A DNA stretch of 64,000 nt, from NCBI GenBank assembly GCA_947499145.1, contig CANMNB010000012.1, positions 1 to 64,000 on the forward strand, read 5' to 3'. The notes beneath the pieces are model-generated. The model made no database searches. It worked only from the letters and a program-made list of their open reading frames with translations, and had not been told where the DNA came from. Each line of letters starts with the position of its first letter. Positions within the stretch are counted from its first letter, which is position 1. The DNA comes from an uncultured Arachnia sp. (lineage in GTDB: Bacteria > Actinomycetota > Actinomycetes > Propionibacteriales > Propionibacteriaceae). A program made the translations under genes and the position numbers. Below are positions 52,132 through 62,485 of this stretch, piece after piece.

Positions 52132-54915
52132 TCAGAGCTTCCTGAGCGCCTGGTCCACGGCGTTCAGCAGGGACGGTGGCGCGAAGAGGAAGGCGCCACG
52201 AAGTGGGCGACGTCGCCCCCAGACCACACGGTTCGTGAAGTCCACCGACAGGTGCGGCGCCTGCTTCCGCAGGACCCCGAGGACGGCTTCGAGCGCGGCC
52301 GGGTCATCGATGATGTCTGCAGCGGGTGAGTCCAGGTCGAGGGGTCGAGGCGGGACCAGGTCAGGTCGGTCGGCGAAGCTCCATGCGTGACTTCCGGATC
52401 CCACTGTGAATTCCGCGAGGCCCGGGAGACGGACCACCGCGTTCGTATTGGCCGGCACGACTGCCCGGACCTCGATAGTGCGCCCGACGCGCACCCAAGC
52501 AACCGACGCGTGTCCGTATGGCGTCTCCAGCCAGGCGTGCGCGTCGCCGAGGTTCCGCAGCGGGTGCGGGGCGATGCGCAGAGTCGCATATCCGGGCTCG
52601 GCGAGGTCAAGCCCGGCGACAACGCGGTGGAGCCAGTCAGCCACTGCACCCAACGCGTAGTGGTTGAACGACGTCATCTCGCCCGGGTTGATGGAGCCGT
52701 CGGGCAGCATCGAGTCCCAGCGCTCCCAGATCGTGGTGGCCCCCATGGTGACCGGGTACAACCACGACGGGCAGCCGGTCTGCAGAAGTAGCCGCTCCGC
52801 CTCGTCGAGATGTCCTGCGTCGGTGAGGGCGTCGGCCACCAGTGGCGTTCCGACGAAGCCCGTGGCGATGTGGTAGCCACCCTCCCGCACCAGCTCCGCG
52901 AGGCGGTCCCCCAGACGGCGACGGAGCTCCTCGTCAGCGACGAGATCGAATCGGAGCGCCAGTGCGTAGGCGGTGACCGCGTCGGAGACCATCAGGCCGG
53001 CCGGGGTCACGAAGGCCGCCTCGAACGCAGCTCGTGATCGTTCCGACTCCTGCGTGTAGCGCTCATGATCACGGTCGTGTCCGAGTACCCCGGCGGCATC
53101 GGCCAGAATGCGGGTCGAGAGCACCAGGTAGGCGCTGGCGACGATGTCCGCGGAGGTCTTGGCCGCGGCCGGGTTGTCCGGCGGGGCACTGGGGTCGAGC
53201 CAATCCCCGAGCTGCATGCGGCCACGCCAGAGACCCGTGCCCTCCGTGTCCTTGAGGACGGTGTCGACCCAGGCTTTCATCGACGGGTACGCCTCGTCCA
53301 ACACTCCGACGTCGCCGTAGCGTTCGTACAACGTCCAGGGCACGACCGTCGCCGCGTCACCCCAAGCTGCGGTGGGTTTGCTGAAGAGGCCCACCTGCCC
53401 CAGGACATTGGGTATGACGAGCGGGACGTTCGTGCCATCGGCGTGCTGGTCGGCGGCGAGGTCACGCAGCCAGTTGCGCAGGAACCCTCGCACGTCGAAC
53501 AGCCGGGTGGCGGTGGGCGCGAACACTTGGATGTCGCCGGTCCACCCAAGACGTTCGTCCCTCTGGGGGCAATCCGTCGGCACGGCGAGAAAGTTGCCGC
53601 GCATGCTCCAACGAACGTTGTCGTGCAGGCGCTGAACCAGGGGGTGGGACGTTTCGAAACCTCCGGTGGGGGGCATGTCGTTGTGGAGGACGACAGCAAC
53701 CACCGCCGCTGGATCGAACTCTCCCGGCCAGTTGTCGATCTGGGCATAGCGGAAGCCATGGAAGGTGAACTCGGGTTCCCAGCACTCCTCCCCGTCGCCC
53801 CTCAGCGTGTAGTCGTCGGTGGCCGCCGCCACACGCAACGGTCGGATGCCCAGTTCACCGTTCTCGAGCACCTCCGCGTGCCTCAGCCGTACGGTGTGCC
53901 CGGCGGGCCCGGACACCCGGATCCGAAGCCGCCCGACCAGGTTCTGGCCGAAGTCGAGCAGGGTGGCGCCGCTCGGCGAGGTGAGCACGTCTTGGACTCC
54001 CACCTCCTCGACGCGCCGTACCGGCGGCATGATGTGGGGCTCGGGGCGGGGGAACGGCGCATCGACGACGGCAGCCGACTGCCAGTCGCTGTCGTCGAAG
54101 CCCGGCGCATCCCAGCCCTCGTCCACGCGTCGGGCGTCGTAGCGCTCGCCGGCGTACAGGCCGCTGTCGACGATGGGACCGTCGCCCCGGGCGCGCCAGG
54201 TGTCGTCGCTGAGGACCACGGAGCTCGATCCATCGCGGTGTTCGAGATCCAGACGCATCGCGAAGGCGGGCTGCTCACCGAAGACCGGGCGGCCCTGACC
54301 GTGGAAGCCGTAGTGCTCCGTGTACCAACAACCGGCGAGCCTGACCCCTATGGCATTGCCGCCCTCCGCTATGAGAGCAGTCACATCCTCCGTCTCGTGG
54401 ACGAGTCGGTGGTGGTAGCTGGGCCAGCCGGGCGCAAGCACAGCATCGGACGTGGCCTGACCGTTCAGCGCCACCGTGGCGACACCCAGCGAGGTCCAGC
54501 GCAATGTGGCGCTCACCACGTCAGCGGCATCGAACTCCGTTCTGAGCTCCACCGGCTGCGCATGTCGTTCCGGATCCCCCAGCCCGATCAATCGCCCCCA
54601 GGTTGCGTCCTCGGGGAGTTCTGCGTTGGTGACCGTCAGCGTGTCACTCCACTCACTCACGGCGCCCGACGTGGCCGTGACCCGCACGCGAACCGTCGAC
54701 GTTTGACCGGGACCGAGGGGTTCGAATGGCCACGCGACGAGGTTGCTCTCGCGCCCGGCGACGTTCGCGACCGTGGCTCCGCATTCCAGCTCCGCCGACT
54801 GCTGGACCCAGTCCGGCCCAGCGGCCTCGACGACCCAACTGAGTCGTGGCGTGGCCGTACCCACGAACGGTGCGTCGTGACGCATCTCGACGGCGAGGCG
54901 GACACGCGTGCTCAC
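52132..54915 (-). CDS. GH78 alpha-L-rhamnosidase
   Basis: A 927-residue multidomain glycosidase. N-terminal beta-sandwich domains (about residues 1-330) precede the (alpha/alpha)6 catalytic barrel; the family motif DCPQRDERLGWTGD lies at about residues 447-460 and carries catalytic acid residues. A C-terminal beta domain completes the GH78 arrangement. It releases terminal L-rhamnose from glycosides. There is no signal peptide, so the substrate must be imported. The GTG start overlaps the GH43 stop. Confidence 0.92.
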   Translation of the reverse strand: MSTRVRLAVEMRHDAPFVGTATPRLSWVVEAAGPDWVQQSAELECGATVANVAGRESNLVAWPFEPLGPGQTSTVRVRVTATSGAVSEWSDTLTVTNAELPEDATWGRLIGLGDPERHAQPVELRTEFDAADVVSATLRWTSLGVATVALNGQATSDAVLAPGWPSYHHRLVHETEDVTALIAEGGNAIGVRLAGCWYTEHYGFHGQGRPVFGEQPAFAMRLDLEHRDGSSSVVLSDDTWRARGDGPIVDSGLYAGERYDARRVDEGWDAPGFDDSDWQSAAVVDAPFPRPEPHIMPPVRRVEEVGVQDVLTSPSGATLLDFGQNLVGRLRIRVSGPAGHTVRLRHAEVLENGELGIRPLRVAAATDDYTLRGDGEECWEPEFTFHGFRYAQIDNWPGEFDPAAVVAVVLHNDMPPTGGFETSHPLVQRLHDNVRWSMRGNFLAVPTDCPQRDERLGWTGDIQVFAPTATRLFDVRGFLRNWLRDLAADQHADGTNVPLVIPNVLGQVGLFSKPTAAWGDAATVVPWTLYERYGDVGVLDEAYPSMKAWVDTVLKDTEGTGLWRGRMQLGDWLDPSAPPDNPAAAKTSADIVASAYLVLSTRILADAAGVLGHDRDHERYTQESERSRAAFEAAFVTPAGLMVSDAVTAYALALRFDLVADEELRRRLGDRLAELVREGGYHIATGFVGTPLVADALTDAGHLDEAERLLLQTGCPSWLYPVTMGATTIWERWDSMLPDGSINPGEMTSFNHYALGAVADWLHRVVAGLDLAEPGYATLRIAPHPLRNLGDAHAWLETPYGHASVAWVRVGRTIEVRAVVPANTNAVVRLPGLAEFTVGSGSHAWSFADRPDLVPPRPLDLDSPAADIIDDPAALEAVLGVLRKQAPHLSVDFTNRVVWGRRRPLRGAFLFAPPSLLNAVDQALRKL

Positions 54916-56399
54916 GAGTTGTCCCCGCGATAGTCGATGCGGTCAAAGGCCACAGCACCCGAGACGGCGTACACGCCGAACACCCTGCCGGTGAAGGATC
55001 CGGCGACCTCGTTGGACAGGTAACGAGCGTCCACCTCCTCCATGACGGTGATCTCGCCGTCGGTTCCCAGGAACCCGAGGGACACCATGTCACTGGACAC
55101 GTGGCCCATCCCCTCCGAGCGTGGCGGAGCCGAGGAGAGCACCAAGGTGATCGGTGTCTCCGGCGCGGGAACAGATGACTCGCGGACGAACCCCGGGACC
55201 ACGGCCCTGGCGGTCACCCGACCGCCGCCCACCTCGACCTCGTAGTGGAAGTCCTCGTCGTAGCGGACCGCGAGCCCGCCGACGCCCTCCGAAGCATCGA
55301 CGACGGCACGGATCTCGCAGGTCTGGTGTTGCTGGCGATGGCCGACGAACACGGGACGGAACGCCGCCATGCCCTCCCCCTCGCCGGTGAGCGTGAGCCA
55401 GCCGGGCCTGGAATCCAGGTCAGCCAGCTGGTCCGGTCGGCGGCGGACACCGACCCACTCCGGGCCCAGCGGCCCGTCGAAGTCCTCCGACCACCCGAAG
55501 GAGGCCCGGGGGTTGAGCTCGACCGGATCGATCTCGAGCCAACCGTCGGCCGTCCAGCGAGCCGGCGAGATGAAGGTCTCGCGGCCCAGCGCAGAGAAGG
55601 AGCGCACCATGCCGCGGGGCCGGGTGCCGAGCATCACGACGTACCACTCCCCGTCATGGGCCTGGAACAGATCCCCGTGACCGGTGCACTGGACTGGGCG
55701 CGCGGTGCCGCGTGCGGTGACCAACGGATTGCTCGGGCAGGAGGTGAACGGACCCCGGGGCGAGTCGGAACGAGCGATCGAGATCGAGTGCCCGCGCTCT
55801 GTCCCGCCCTCGGCGACCATCAGGTACCAGGTGTCCTCCACGTGGTAGAGGTGTGGCGCCTCCGGAAACATGCCCCCGTCGCCGGACCAGAGGGACCGTT
55901 TGGGCTCGAGGACCTGACCGGTGGCGACGTCGACGAGGATCTGCTCGATACCGCGGTGCGTGCCGATGTCCGGGCCGGAGAGCACCAGGCCCGAGTACGT
56001 GACGTAGGCGTTGCCGTGCTCGTCCCAAGCGAGATCAGGATCGATGCCCTCCAGCTCCACGACCACACCGTCGCTCCAGTCCCCCGCCGGGTCGGTGGCC
56101 GTGAAGATGCAGGTGCCGCGGCCGGCGGTGTCGGTGACGATCAGGTGGAACAGACCGTCGTGGAAGCGGATGGTCGGCGCCCAGACGCCCAAGTTGGTGG
56201 GCGCGTTGACCACGCCCAGCTGTTCGTCGCGGACGGCGACGTTGGCGACATGCGTCCAGGTGACCAGATCACGCGAGTGATAGATGGGAAGCCCGGGGAG
56301 GTACTCGAAGGTCGAGGTGGCGAGGTAGTAGTCCTCACCCACCCTCACGATGCTCGGGTCCGGGTTGAAGCCGGGGATGAGGGGATTGGGCAGGGTCAC
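54912..56399 (-). CDS. GH43-family glycosidase (beta-xylosidase/alpha-L-arabinofuranosidase type)
   Basis: A 495-residue five-bladed beta-propeller enzyme plus a C-terminal beta-sandwich (about residues 310-490), the layout of intracellular GH43 xylosidases/arabinofuranosidases. Likely catalytic residues are Asp14 in FNPDPSIV, Asp120 in EGIDPDLAWD and Glu180 in MFPEAPHLY. No signal peptide. GTG start overlaps the GH3 stop; GH78 follows with overlap. Confidence 0.92.
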   Translation of the reverse strand: MTLPNPLIPGFNPDPSIVRVGEDYYLATSTFEYLPGLPIYHSRDLVTWTHVANVAVRDEQLGVVNAPTNLGVWAPTIRFHDGLFHLIVTDTAGRGTCIFTATDPAGDWSDGVVVELEGIDPDLAWDEHGNAYVTYSGLVLSGPDIGTHRGIEQILVDVATGQVLEPKRSLWSGDGGMFPEAPHLYHVEDTWYLMVAEGGTERGHSISIARSDSPRGPFTSCPSNPLVTARGTARPVQCTGHGDLFQAHDGEWYVVMLGTRPRGMVRSFSALGRETFISPARWTADGWLEIDPVELNPRASFGWSEDFDGPLGPEWVGVRRRPDQLADLDSRPGWLTLTGEGEGMAAFRPVFVGHRQQHQTCEIRAVVDASEGVGGLAVRYDEDFHYEVEVGGGRVTARAVVPGFVRESSVPAPETPITLVLSSAPPRSEGMGHVSSDMVSLGFLGTDGEITVMEEVDARYLSNEVAGSFTGRVFGVYAVSGAVAFDRIDYRGDNS

Positions 56400-58810
56400 G
56401 AGAGCTCGGCCTCCACAGCCAGGGGGGTGTCGATGACGGACGAGCCCACGTGCAGGGCGAAGGTTCCCGGCTCCAGATTCCAGCCGTCGGAGAAGTGCTC
56501 GAAGCGACGACGGGGGACGGCGATCTCCACAGTGGCTGATTTCCCGGCGGCCAGACGAACCGGTGAGAACCCGACCAGCCAGCGAACGGGGCGGTCCACT
56601 TCGCTGTCAGCGCGCGACGCGTAGACCTGGACGACGTGCTTGCCCGCGCGGTCCCCTGCGTTGGTGACGCTGACCCTGACCGTCGCGCCGTCGGCGCCCG
56701 TCTCGACGGCAGCATCGGCAAGCTCCCAGGACGTGTACCCCAAGCCGTGCCCGAACGCGAACGCCGGCTCGGTTCCGGCCTTCAGCCAGGCACGGTGCCC
56801 CATGTGGATTCCCTCGTCGTAACGCACTGAGCCTGCGCCGTCGGGAGTGCAGTTGAGCACCGGCACGTCCTCGAGGGTGGCCGGCCAGGTGGTGGGCAAG
56901 CGGCCACCGGGCTCGGTTGCGCCAAGGATCACGTCGGCAATGGCGTTGCCGAACTCCTGCCCGCCGAAATAGCCCAGCAGGACAGCCGCAACCTCACCAC
57001 GCCACGGCATGAGGACAGGAGAGCCGGAGTTGACCACGACGATGGTGCGCGGGTTGACGGCAGCGACGGCGCGGACCAGATCGTCCTGACGCCCGGGCAG
57101 ATCGAGGTTCTCACGGTCATAGCCCTCCGACTCCACCTTCGAGTTCGTCCCGACCACGACGACGGCCACCTCGGCCGCAGCCGCCGCTGCTGCGGCCTCG
57201 CGGATGAGCTCGTCCGGGTCGTGTGAAGCCGGGGCGGTTCCGAACGTGACGCCGATCGCACCGGCCACGGCAAATTTGGTGGAGGCGAGGTCGAACTCGA
57301 CTCGCAGGTCCACTGGCTGCCCCGCAGTGAAATGGACCGGACGCGTCTCCGAGGGCGGCGCGAGCAGCGCCGCGCCGAGATCGGTGCCGGTCACCACCGG
57401 CTGGTCCTCGAAGAGGAGCTCCCCGTCGACGAACACGCGGCCACGCATCGAGGTGGCGAAGCCGAGCTCGCGCTCCTCGGAGGTTTCGGGCGTGTACCGC
57501 ATGTCGAGGGCCAGGACGGCAGCCTGCTTGATGACGTCGACACCGCCACCGAACCACGTCAGCGAGGTCGCGAACCGGTCCTCTGTCATGAGTTCGGCGC
57601 CATCGGAGTCAAGGAAGGAGGCCACCAGGCCGGGGCCTCCCGTGCGGGGGTTGGTCAGCTGGTCCGGGCTGAGGGCCGCGACGCCCTCCTGCACGACCGC
57701 CCCGAGGGAATAGGTCACCTCGGCGTCCGGGAGCGCCGCGCGGAGCCCGTCGAGGGGGTTGACGACGCGCTCCGGTACGACGGTGGCACTGCCGCCGCCC
57801 TGGGTCCGGGCCTCGTCCGCGTTGTGCCCAATGACCGCCACCGTCCGGATCGTCTGGGCGTCCAGCGGGAGGATACCGTCGTTGGCGAGCAGGACCATCC
57901 CGTCGGCCGCCGCCCGACGCACGAAGGCGACGCCGTCCACCGTTGCCGCAGTCAACGGCTCGGATTCGCCGAGTGCACCCACACGCTCTGCGAGGATGAG
58001 GATGCGGGCCACGTGCCGGTCAATGGCCTCCTCGGACACCTCGCCGGCTTCGACGGCCTTGAGGAGCGCGTCCCCCCATACCCCGGGCGCCGGCATCTCG
58101 AGGTCCTGTTCGGCGTTGGCGGCATCGGTGCTGCGCACGGCTGTCCAGTCGCTGACGACGACCCCGTCCCAGCCCCAGTCGGTCCTGAGCGGGTGCTCGA
58201 GCAGGTCGTTCTCCGTCATCGTGATGCCGTTGACCGAGTTGTAGGCGCTCATGATCGACCACGTGTCCGCCTCGACTGCGCGCTCGAACGGCGCCAGGTA
58301 GACCTCGCGGAGGGTTCGCTCGTCGACGACGACGTCGACGGTGAAGCGGTCGGTCTCGAAGTCGTTGCCGACATAGTGCTTGGGGGTGGCGGCAACCCCG
58401 TTCCCCTGCAACCCCGTGACGTAGGCGGAAGCGAGCTCACCCGTCAGGACCGGGTCCTCGCTGAAGCATTCGAAGTGCCGGCCCCCGAGCGGGGAACGGT
58501 GCAGGTTGATGGTGGGACCGAGGACCCAGTCAACTCCCTTGCGTCTCGCCTCGAAGGCGGCAGCAACGCCGTACTCACGCGCGAGGTCGGTGTCCCAGGC
58601 AGAGGCGAGCGCGGTGGCCGAGGGCATGTTGAGCGACGGGGAACGCTCGTCCCACACAGGCCCGCGCACACCGGAGGGACCGTCCGACAACGTCATCTTC
58701 CGCAGCCCGATCTCCGGCAGCTCGATGGTGGTCCAGAAGTCCTCGCCGGTGAGGAGGCGGATCCTCGTGGGGAGGTCGAGTCGGTCGACGAGTGCGTCGA
58801 TGTCAGTCAT
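56396..58810 (-). CDS. GH3-family beta-glycosidase
   Basis: An 804-residue GH3 enzyme: (beta/alpha)8 domain, alpha/beta sandwich domain, an inserted PA14-like region (about residues 380-530) and a C-terminal fibronectin III-like domain. The catalytic nucleophile is Asp221 in VVSDW; the upstream KHYVGNDFETDR substrate-binding motif is intact. It probably cleaves terminal beta-glucosides or beta-xylosides. No signal peptide. First of three stop-start coupled glycosidase genes. Confidence 0.93.
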   Translation of the reverse strand: MTDIDALVDRLDLPTRIRLLTGEDFWTTIELPEIGLRKMTLSDGPSGVRGPVWDERSPSLNMPSATALASAWDTDLAREYGVAAAFEARRKGVDWVLGPTINLHRSPLGGRHFECFSEDPVLTGELASAYVTGLQGNGVAATPKHYVGNDFETDRFTVDVVVDERTLREVYLAPFERAVEADTWSIMSAYNSVNGITMTENDLLEHPLRTDWGWDGVVVSDWTAVRSTDAANAEQDLEMPAPGVWGDALLKAVEAGEVSEEAIDRHVARILILAERVGALGESEPLTAATVDGVAFVRRAAADGMVLLANDGILPLDAQTIRTVAVIGHNADEARTQGGGSATVVPERVVNPLDGLRAALPDAEVTYSLGAVVQEGVAALSPDQLTNPRTGGPGLVASFLDSDGAELMTEDRFATSLTWFGGGVDVIKQAAVLALDMRYTPETSEERELGFATSMRGRVFVDGELLFEDQPVVTGTDLGAALLAPPSETRPVHFTAGQPVDLRVEFDLASTKFAVAGAIGVTFGTAPASHDPDELIREAAAAAAAAEVAVVVVGTNSKVESEGYDRENLDLPGRQDDLVRAVAAVNPRTIVVVNSGSPVLMPWRGEVAAVLLGYFGGQEFGNAIADVILGATEPGGRLPTTWPATLEDVPVLNCTPDGAGSVRYDEGIHMGHRAWLKAGTEPAFAFGHGLGYTSWELADAAVETGADGATVRVSVTNAGDRAGKHVVQVYASRADSEVDRPVRWLVGFSPVRLAAGKSATVEIAVPRRRFEHFSDGWNLEPGTFALHVGSSVIDTPLAVEAELS

Positions 58811-58860
58811 GTCATGTCCGTTCAGGTGCTGGTGGGTGGCTGCTGCTGGGGTGGGAGGGA

Positions 58861-59736
58861 TCAGAGCGCGTCGAGTTCAAGGCCGGCGCCGGCCTGTTCA
58901 CGCATCTCGGCCTGGGAGGCCAGCATCCGCTGGCGCTGGGCGCGACGCTCCTCCTGACGATCCGGATCGGGAACCGGGGCGGCCATGAACAGTCGCTGCG
59001 TGTACGGGTGTTCCGGGGTCCTGGTGACCTCGTCCACCGGGCCGGACTCGACGATCTCGCCGCGGTACAGCACGGCGACGCGGTGGCTCACGTGGCGCAC
59101 CACGGCCAGGTCATGCGTCACGAAGAGAAGGGCGACGCCCGTCGCCTCCTGGATCTCCACGAACAGGTCCAGCACGCGCGCCTGGGTCGACAGGTCGAGC
59201 GCCGAGACGGCCTCGTCGGCCACGATCAACCGCGGGTCGAGTGCCAGTGCCCGGGCGATCGCGATCCGCTGCCTCTGTCCGCCCGAGAATTCCTTCGGGA
59301 GGCGGCCCCCGGCGTCGGAGGGCATGTGCACCCGATCCAGCAGGTCCTTGACCCGGGACCGGGCCACCTTGCCCTCGATCCCGTTGGCGGTCAGGGGCTC
59401 GGCCAGGATCTGTTCGATCGTCATCGAGGGGTTGAGGGACGAGTAGGGGTCCTGGAACACCACCTGGATGTCCTTGGCGAGCTTCCGGCGCTCACGCCGA
59501 CCCAAGTGCGAGATGTCCTGGCCATCGAAGTGGATCGAGCCACCGCTGACCGGGGCCAGACCCAGCACGGCACGGCCGAGCGTGGTCTTGCCGGAGCCGG
59601 ATTCGCCAACAAGGCCCACCGTCTCACCGGGCAGGATGTCCAGGGAGACGGACGTGAGGGCCTGGAAGGGCTTGCGTCCACCACCACCGGGGTAGATGAC
59701 ATCGAGGTCCGTGACCTCGAGCAGGGGCTGGCTCAT
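58861..59736 (-). CDS. ABC importer ATPase, OppF/DppF type
   Basis: A 291-residue ATP-binding protein with Walker A GESGSGKTTL, signature FSGGQRQRIAIARA, Walker B LIVADEAVSALD, and the OppF C-terminal tail (PEHPYTQRLFMAAP). It energises the peptide/opine-type importer with the fused permease-ATPase. AGGAGG precedes the ATG, and it overlaps the previous gene. Confidence 0.92.
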   Translation of the reverse strand: MSQPLLEVTDLDVIYPGGGGRKPFQALTSVSLDILPGETVGLVGESGSGKTTLGRAVLGLAPVSGGSIHFDGQDISHLGRRERRKLAKDIQVVFQDPYSSLNPSMTIEQILAEPLTANGIEGKVARSRVKDLLDRVHMPSDAGGRLPKEFSGGQRQRIAIARALALDPRLIVADEAVSALDLSTQARVLDLFVEIQEATGVALLFVTHDLAVVRHVSHRVAVLYRGEIVESGPVDEVTRTPEHPYTQRLFMAAPVPDPDRQEERRAQRQRMLASQAEMREQAGAGLELDAL

Positions 59737-61532
59737 GCGACGCCTCCTTGGATGAGCGGCGAGCGGACCGGACCATCCTCGTCGAGCATGGCGTCGAGGA
59801 GGGACTGGGTGTACGGGTGCTGAGGTGCCTTGAAGATCGCCCGCAAGGGACCGGTTTCCACGATGAGGCCCTCCTTCATGACGGAGACGCGGTCACAGAG
59901 ATCCGCGACGACGCCGAAGTTGTGGGTCACCAGGAGGACGGCCATGTGGAATTCGCTCTGGAGGTCGCGGATGAGGTCGAGCACCTCTGCCTGGATCGTC
60001 ACGTCCAGAGCCGTGGTCGGCTCGTCCGCGATGAGCAGGTCCGGGTCGGAGGACACAGCACCGGCGATGAGGACGCGTTGCGCCATGCCGCCGGACACCT
60101 GGTGCGGGTAGGCGTTGAACGTTCGCTCCGGATCAGGGATGCCGACGCGTGCCAGCAGCGCCAGCGCTCGCTCCTTGGCGGCCCGCTTGTCCAGACCCAT
60201 GGTCTTGCGAAGCGGCTCCGTGAGCTGGCTGCCGATGGTGAACATCGGGTCCAGGTTGCTCATCGGCTCCTGCGGGATGTACGCGATCTTCTTGCCCCGA
60301 ACGGCCGCTTGTGCGCGTGAACTGCCGGAGACGAGATCCGCCCCCTCGAAGCCGATGGACCCATCCAGGACCCGGCCTCCCGTGGGGAGCAAGCCGAGAA
60401 CCGCGAACGAGGTCTGTGTCTTGCCGGAGCCCGACTCGCCGATCAGGCCGTGGACCTCGCCCCGCCGAATCGTGAGGTCCACGCCGTGGACCACCTCGAC
60501 GACGCTGCCGTCGGGTTGGTCATATCCCACCCGAAGGTCCCGGACGTCGAGGAGTACCTCGCCGGTCCGCTCGGAGGCGCGGACGTCGTCGTCGTGCTGG
60601 ATCGCGGCGGGGGCGGCCGGTCGGTCCTGCGTGATCCGCCTGCGTCGCTTCCTGCCGGACGTGGCGGTGCGCTCCAGCGCGTCCCGCATGGCGTTGGCCA
60701 ACAGCGTCAACGCCACAGTGGTCACGCCGATGGCAAGGGAGGGCCAGAGCATGTTGATCGGCTTGCGGTACATCACGTCGAAGCCGTCCTTGAGCATCGA
60801 ACCCCAGGTGGGGGTCTGGGCGTCACCGATGCCCAGGAATTCGAGGCCGGACTGGATCGCGATGGCGATGGCCAGGATCATGGAGGACTGGATGATGATC
60901 GGGGCGCGGACCACCCCGAGGATGTGCCGGCTGATGATCCGGGCATCCGACAGTCCCGCGACCCTGGCGGCGTCAACGTACAGCTCCTCGCGCACGGCGC
61001 TGACGGAGGCGTACACGAGCCGGTAGAACGAGGGGCTCATGAGGAAACCGAAGATGACCATCGACCAGTACACCGAGGGCCCCACGACGGCACGGGCGGC
61101 CAAGAGCACGATGATGCCCGGCAGCGCCATGGTCATGGCCGTGACCCAGCTGAACACCGAGTCCAACCAGCCCTTGTAGTAGCCGGCGAGGAGACCGGCG
61201 GAGACGCCGACGACCAGTGCGACCACGAGCGCCACGAGTGCGGCGCCGATGGAGATCTGGGTGGCCGACAGCAGGCGGGAGAAGATGTCGCGGCCAGCGC
61301 CGTCGTACCCGAGCAGGGAGCCTTCACCCGGATCCGCCAGGATTCGGTAGGCGTCGGCGCGGTTGCCGTCCATGGGAGCGAGCAGGGGGCCGAATGCGGC
61401 GGCGAAGCCGATGAGCGCGATGACACCGAGTGCCAGTGCACCCACGGGGTTCCGGAGGACACGGCGCAGGAGGCCGGTGCGTTTGATGCCGGGTTCGACG
61501 GCCGGCACGTCGATGGTTGTTTCCTGGCTCAT
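59733..61532 (-). CDS. Fused ABC importer permease (DppC) and ATPase (OppD)
   Basis: A 599-residue natural fusion. Residues about 20-300 form a DppC/OppC-type permease with six helices and the inner-membrane signature; after an Arg-rich linker (about 295-325), residues about 335-599 form an OppD ATPase with Walker A GESGSGKTQTS, signature VSGGMAQRV and Walker B LLIADEPTTALD. This architecture fixes permease and ATPase in equal amounts. Such fusions occur in actinobacterial oligosaccharide and peptide importers. ATGA overlaps on both sides. Confidence 0.92.
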   Translation of the reverse strand: MSQETTIDVPAVEPGIKRTGLLRRVLRNPVGALALGVIALIGFAAAFGPLLAPMDGNRADAYRILADPGEGSLLGYDGAGRDIFSRLLSATQISIGAALVALVVALVVGVSAGLLAGYYKGWLDSVFSWVTAMTMALPGIIVLLAARAVVGPSVYWSMVIFGFLMSPSFYRLVYASVSAVREELYVDAARVAGLSDARIISRHILGVVRAPIIIQSSMILAIAIAIQSGLEFLGIGDAQTPTWGSMLKDGFDVMYRKPINMLWPSLAIGVTTVALTLLANAMRDALERTATSGRKRRRRITQDRPAAPAAIQHDDDVRASERTGEVLLDVRDLRVGYDQPDGSVVEVVHGVDLTIRRGEVHGLIGESGSGKTQTSFAVLGLLPTGGRVLDGSIGFEGADLVSGSSRAQAAVRGKKIAYIPQEPMSNLDPMFTIGSQLTEPLRKTMGLDKRAAKERALALLARVGIPDPERTFNAYPHQVSGGMAQRVLIAGAVSSDPDLLIADEPTTALDVTIQAEVLDLIRDLQSEFHMAVLLVTHNFGVVADLCDRVSVMKEGLIVETGPLRAIFKAPQHPYTQSLLDAMLDEDGPVRSPLIQGGVA

Positions 61533-62470
61533 CCGAGCCTCACCTTCGGATTCAGCAACCCCTGGGCGATGTCGATCAGGAGGTTGACGATGATGACGAT
61601 GATCGCGGTGGCGACCACGAGGCCCATGACGATCGGGATGTCGCCCTGTGTGGTGGCACCCACGGACAACTGCCCGAGACCCGGCATCTGGAAGACCTGC
61701 TCGACGATCACGGCACCACCGAGCATGCCGATGAACTGCACGTTGAGGACGGCAAGGGCCGGCCCCAGCGAGTTGCGGAGCACGTGCTTGAAGACGACGC
61801 TACGGGTGTCGAGACCTCGTGAGCGGAGGGTTCGCACATAGTCCTTCTGCAAGGCGTCGACGACGGAACCGCGAATCTGTTGGGCGACCGAGGACGAGCC
61901 CCCGATGGCCAGGGCCGTGATCGGCAGCGCCACGGAGCGCGCCCACCCCCCGAACCCATCGGAGATCCGTGAGTACCCGGTGGCGTTGAACCATCCGATC
62001 TCGATGGCGAACACAAGGACGAGCGCCACGGCGATGAGGAACCCGGGGACCGCCATGCCGAGCACGGTGAGGAACTGGATCGTGCGGTCGACCCACCCTC
62101 CCGCCAGCGCTGCGAGGACTCCCAGCACGACGGCCACCGTGGCGGTGATGATCGTGGCCCCGATGACCAGTGACAACGTCACCATCAAACGGTTGGTCAC
62201 CCCGTCGATGACGAGTTGACCGGAGAACCACGAGCGGCCCAGGTCACCTGTCACCGCGTTGGCCAACCAGGATCCGTATTGTTCCCAGATCGGCCGGTCG
62301 AGCCCCAGTTGGGCGGCCTTTGCAGCCACCTGCTCATGGGTGGCGGTCTGACCGACGAGGCGACGGGCGATGTCGCCACCGCCGAGGTACAGCAGGAGGA
62401 ACGCCAGGGTGGTGATGGCGAAGACCAGCACCACCCCGGCGACCACTCTGCGTGCGATGAATCGCAGCAT
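61529..62470 (-). CDS. ABC importer permease, DppB/OppB type
   Basis: A 313-residue permease with an N-terminal helix, a periplasmic loop with YGSWLANAVTGDLGRSWF, five further helices and the inner-membrane loop LRNSLGPALAVLNVQ. It forms the channel with the fused permease-ATPase. GGAGA precedes the ATG; it overlaps the next gene. Confidence 0.92.
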   Translation of the reverse strand: MLRFIARRVVAGVVLVFAITTLAFLLLYLGGGDIARRLVGQTATHEQVAAKAAQLGLDRPIWEQYGSWLANAVTGDLGRSWFSGQLVIDGVTNRLMVTLSLVIGATIITATVAVVLGVLAALAGGWVDRTIQFLTVLGMAVPGFLIAVALVLVFAIEIGWFNATGYSRISDGFGGWARSVALPITALAIGGSSSVAQQIRGSVVDALQKDYVRTLRSRGLDTRSVVFKHVLRNSLGPALAVLNVQFIGMLGGAVIVEQVFQMPGLGQLSVGATTQGDIPIVMGLVVATAIIVIIVNLLIDIAQGLLNPKVRLG

Positions 62471-62485
62471 GGCAGGGTCTCCGGA

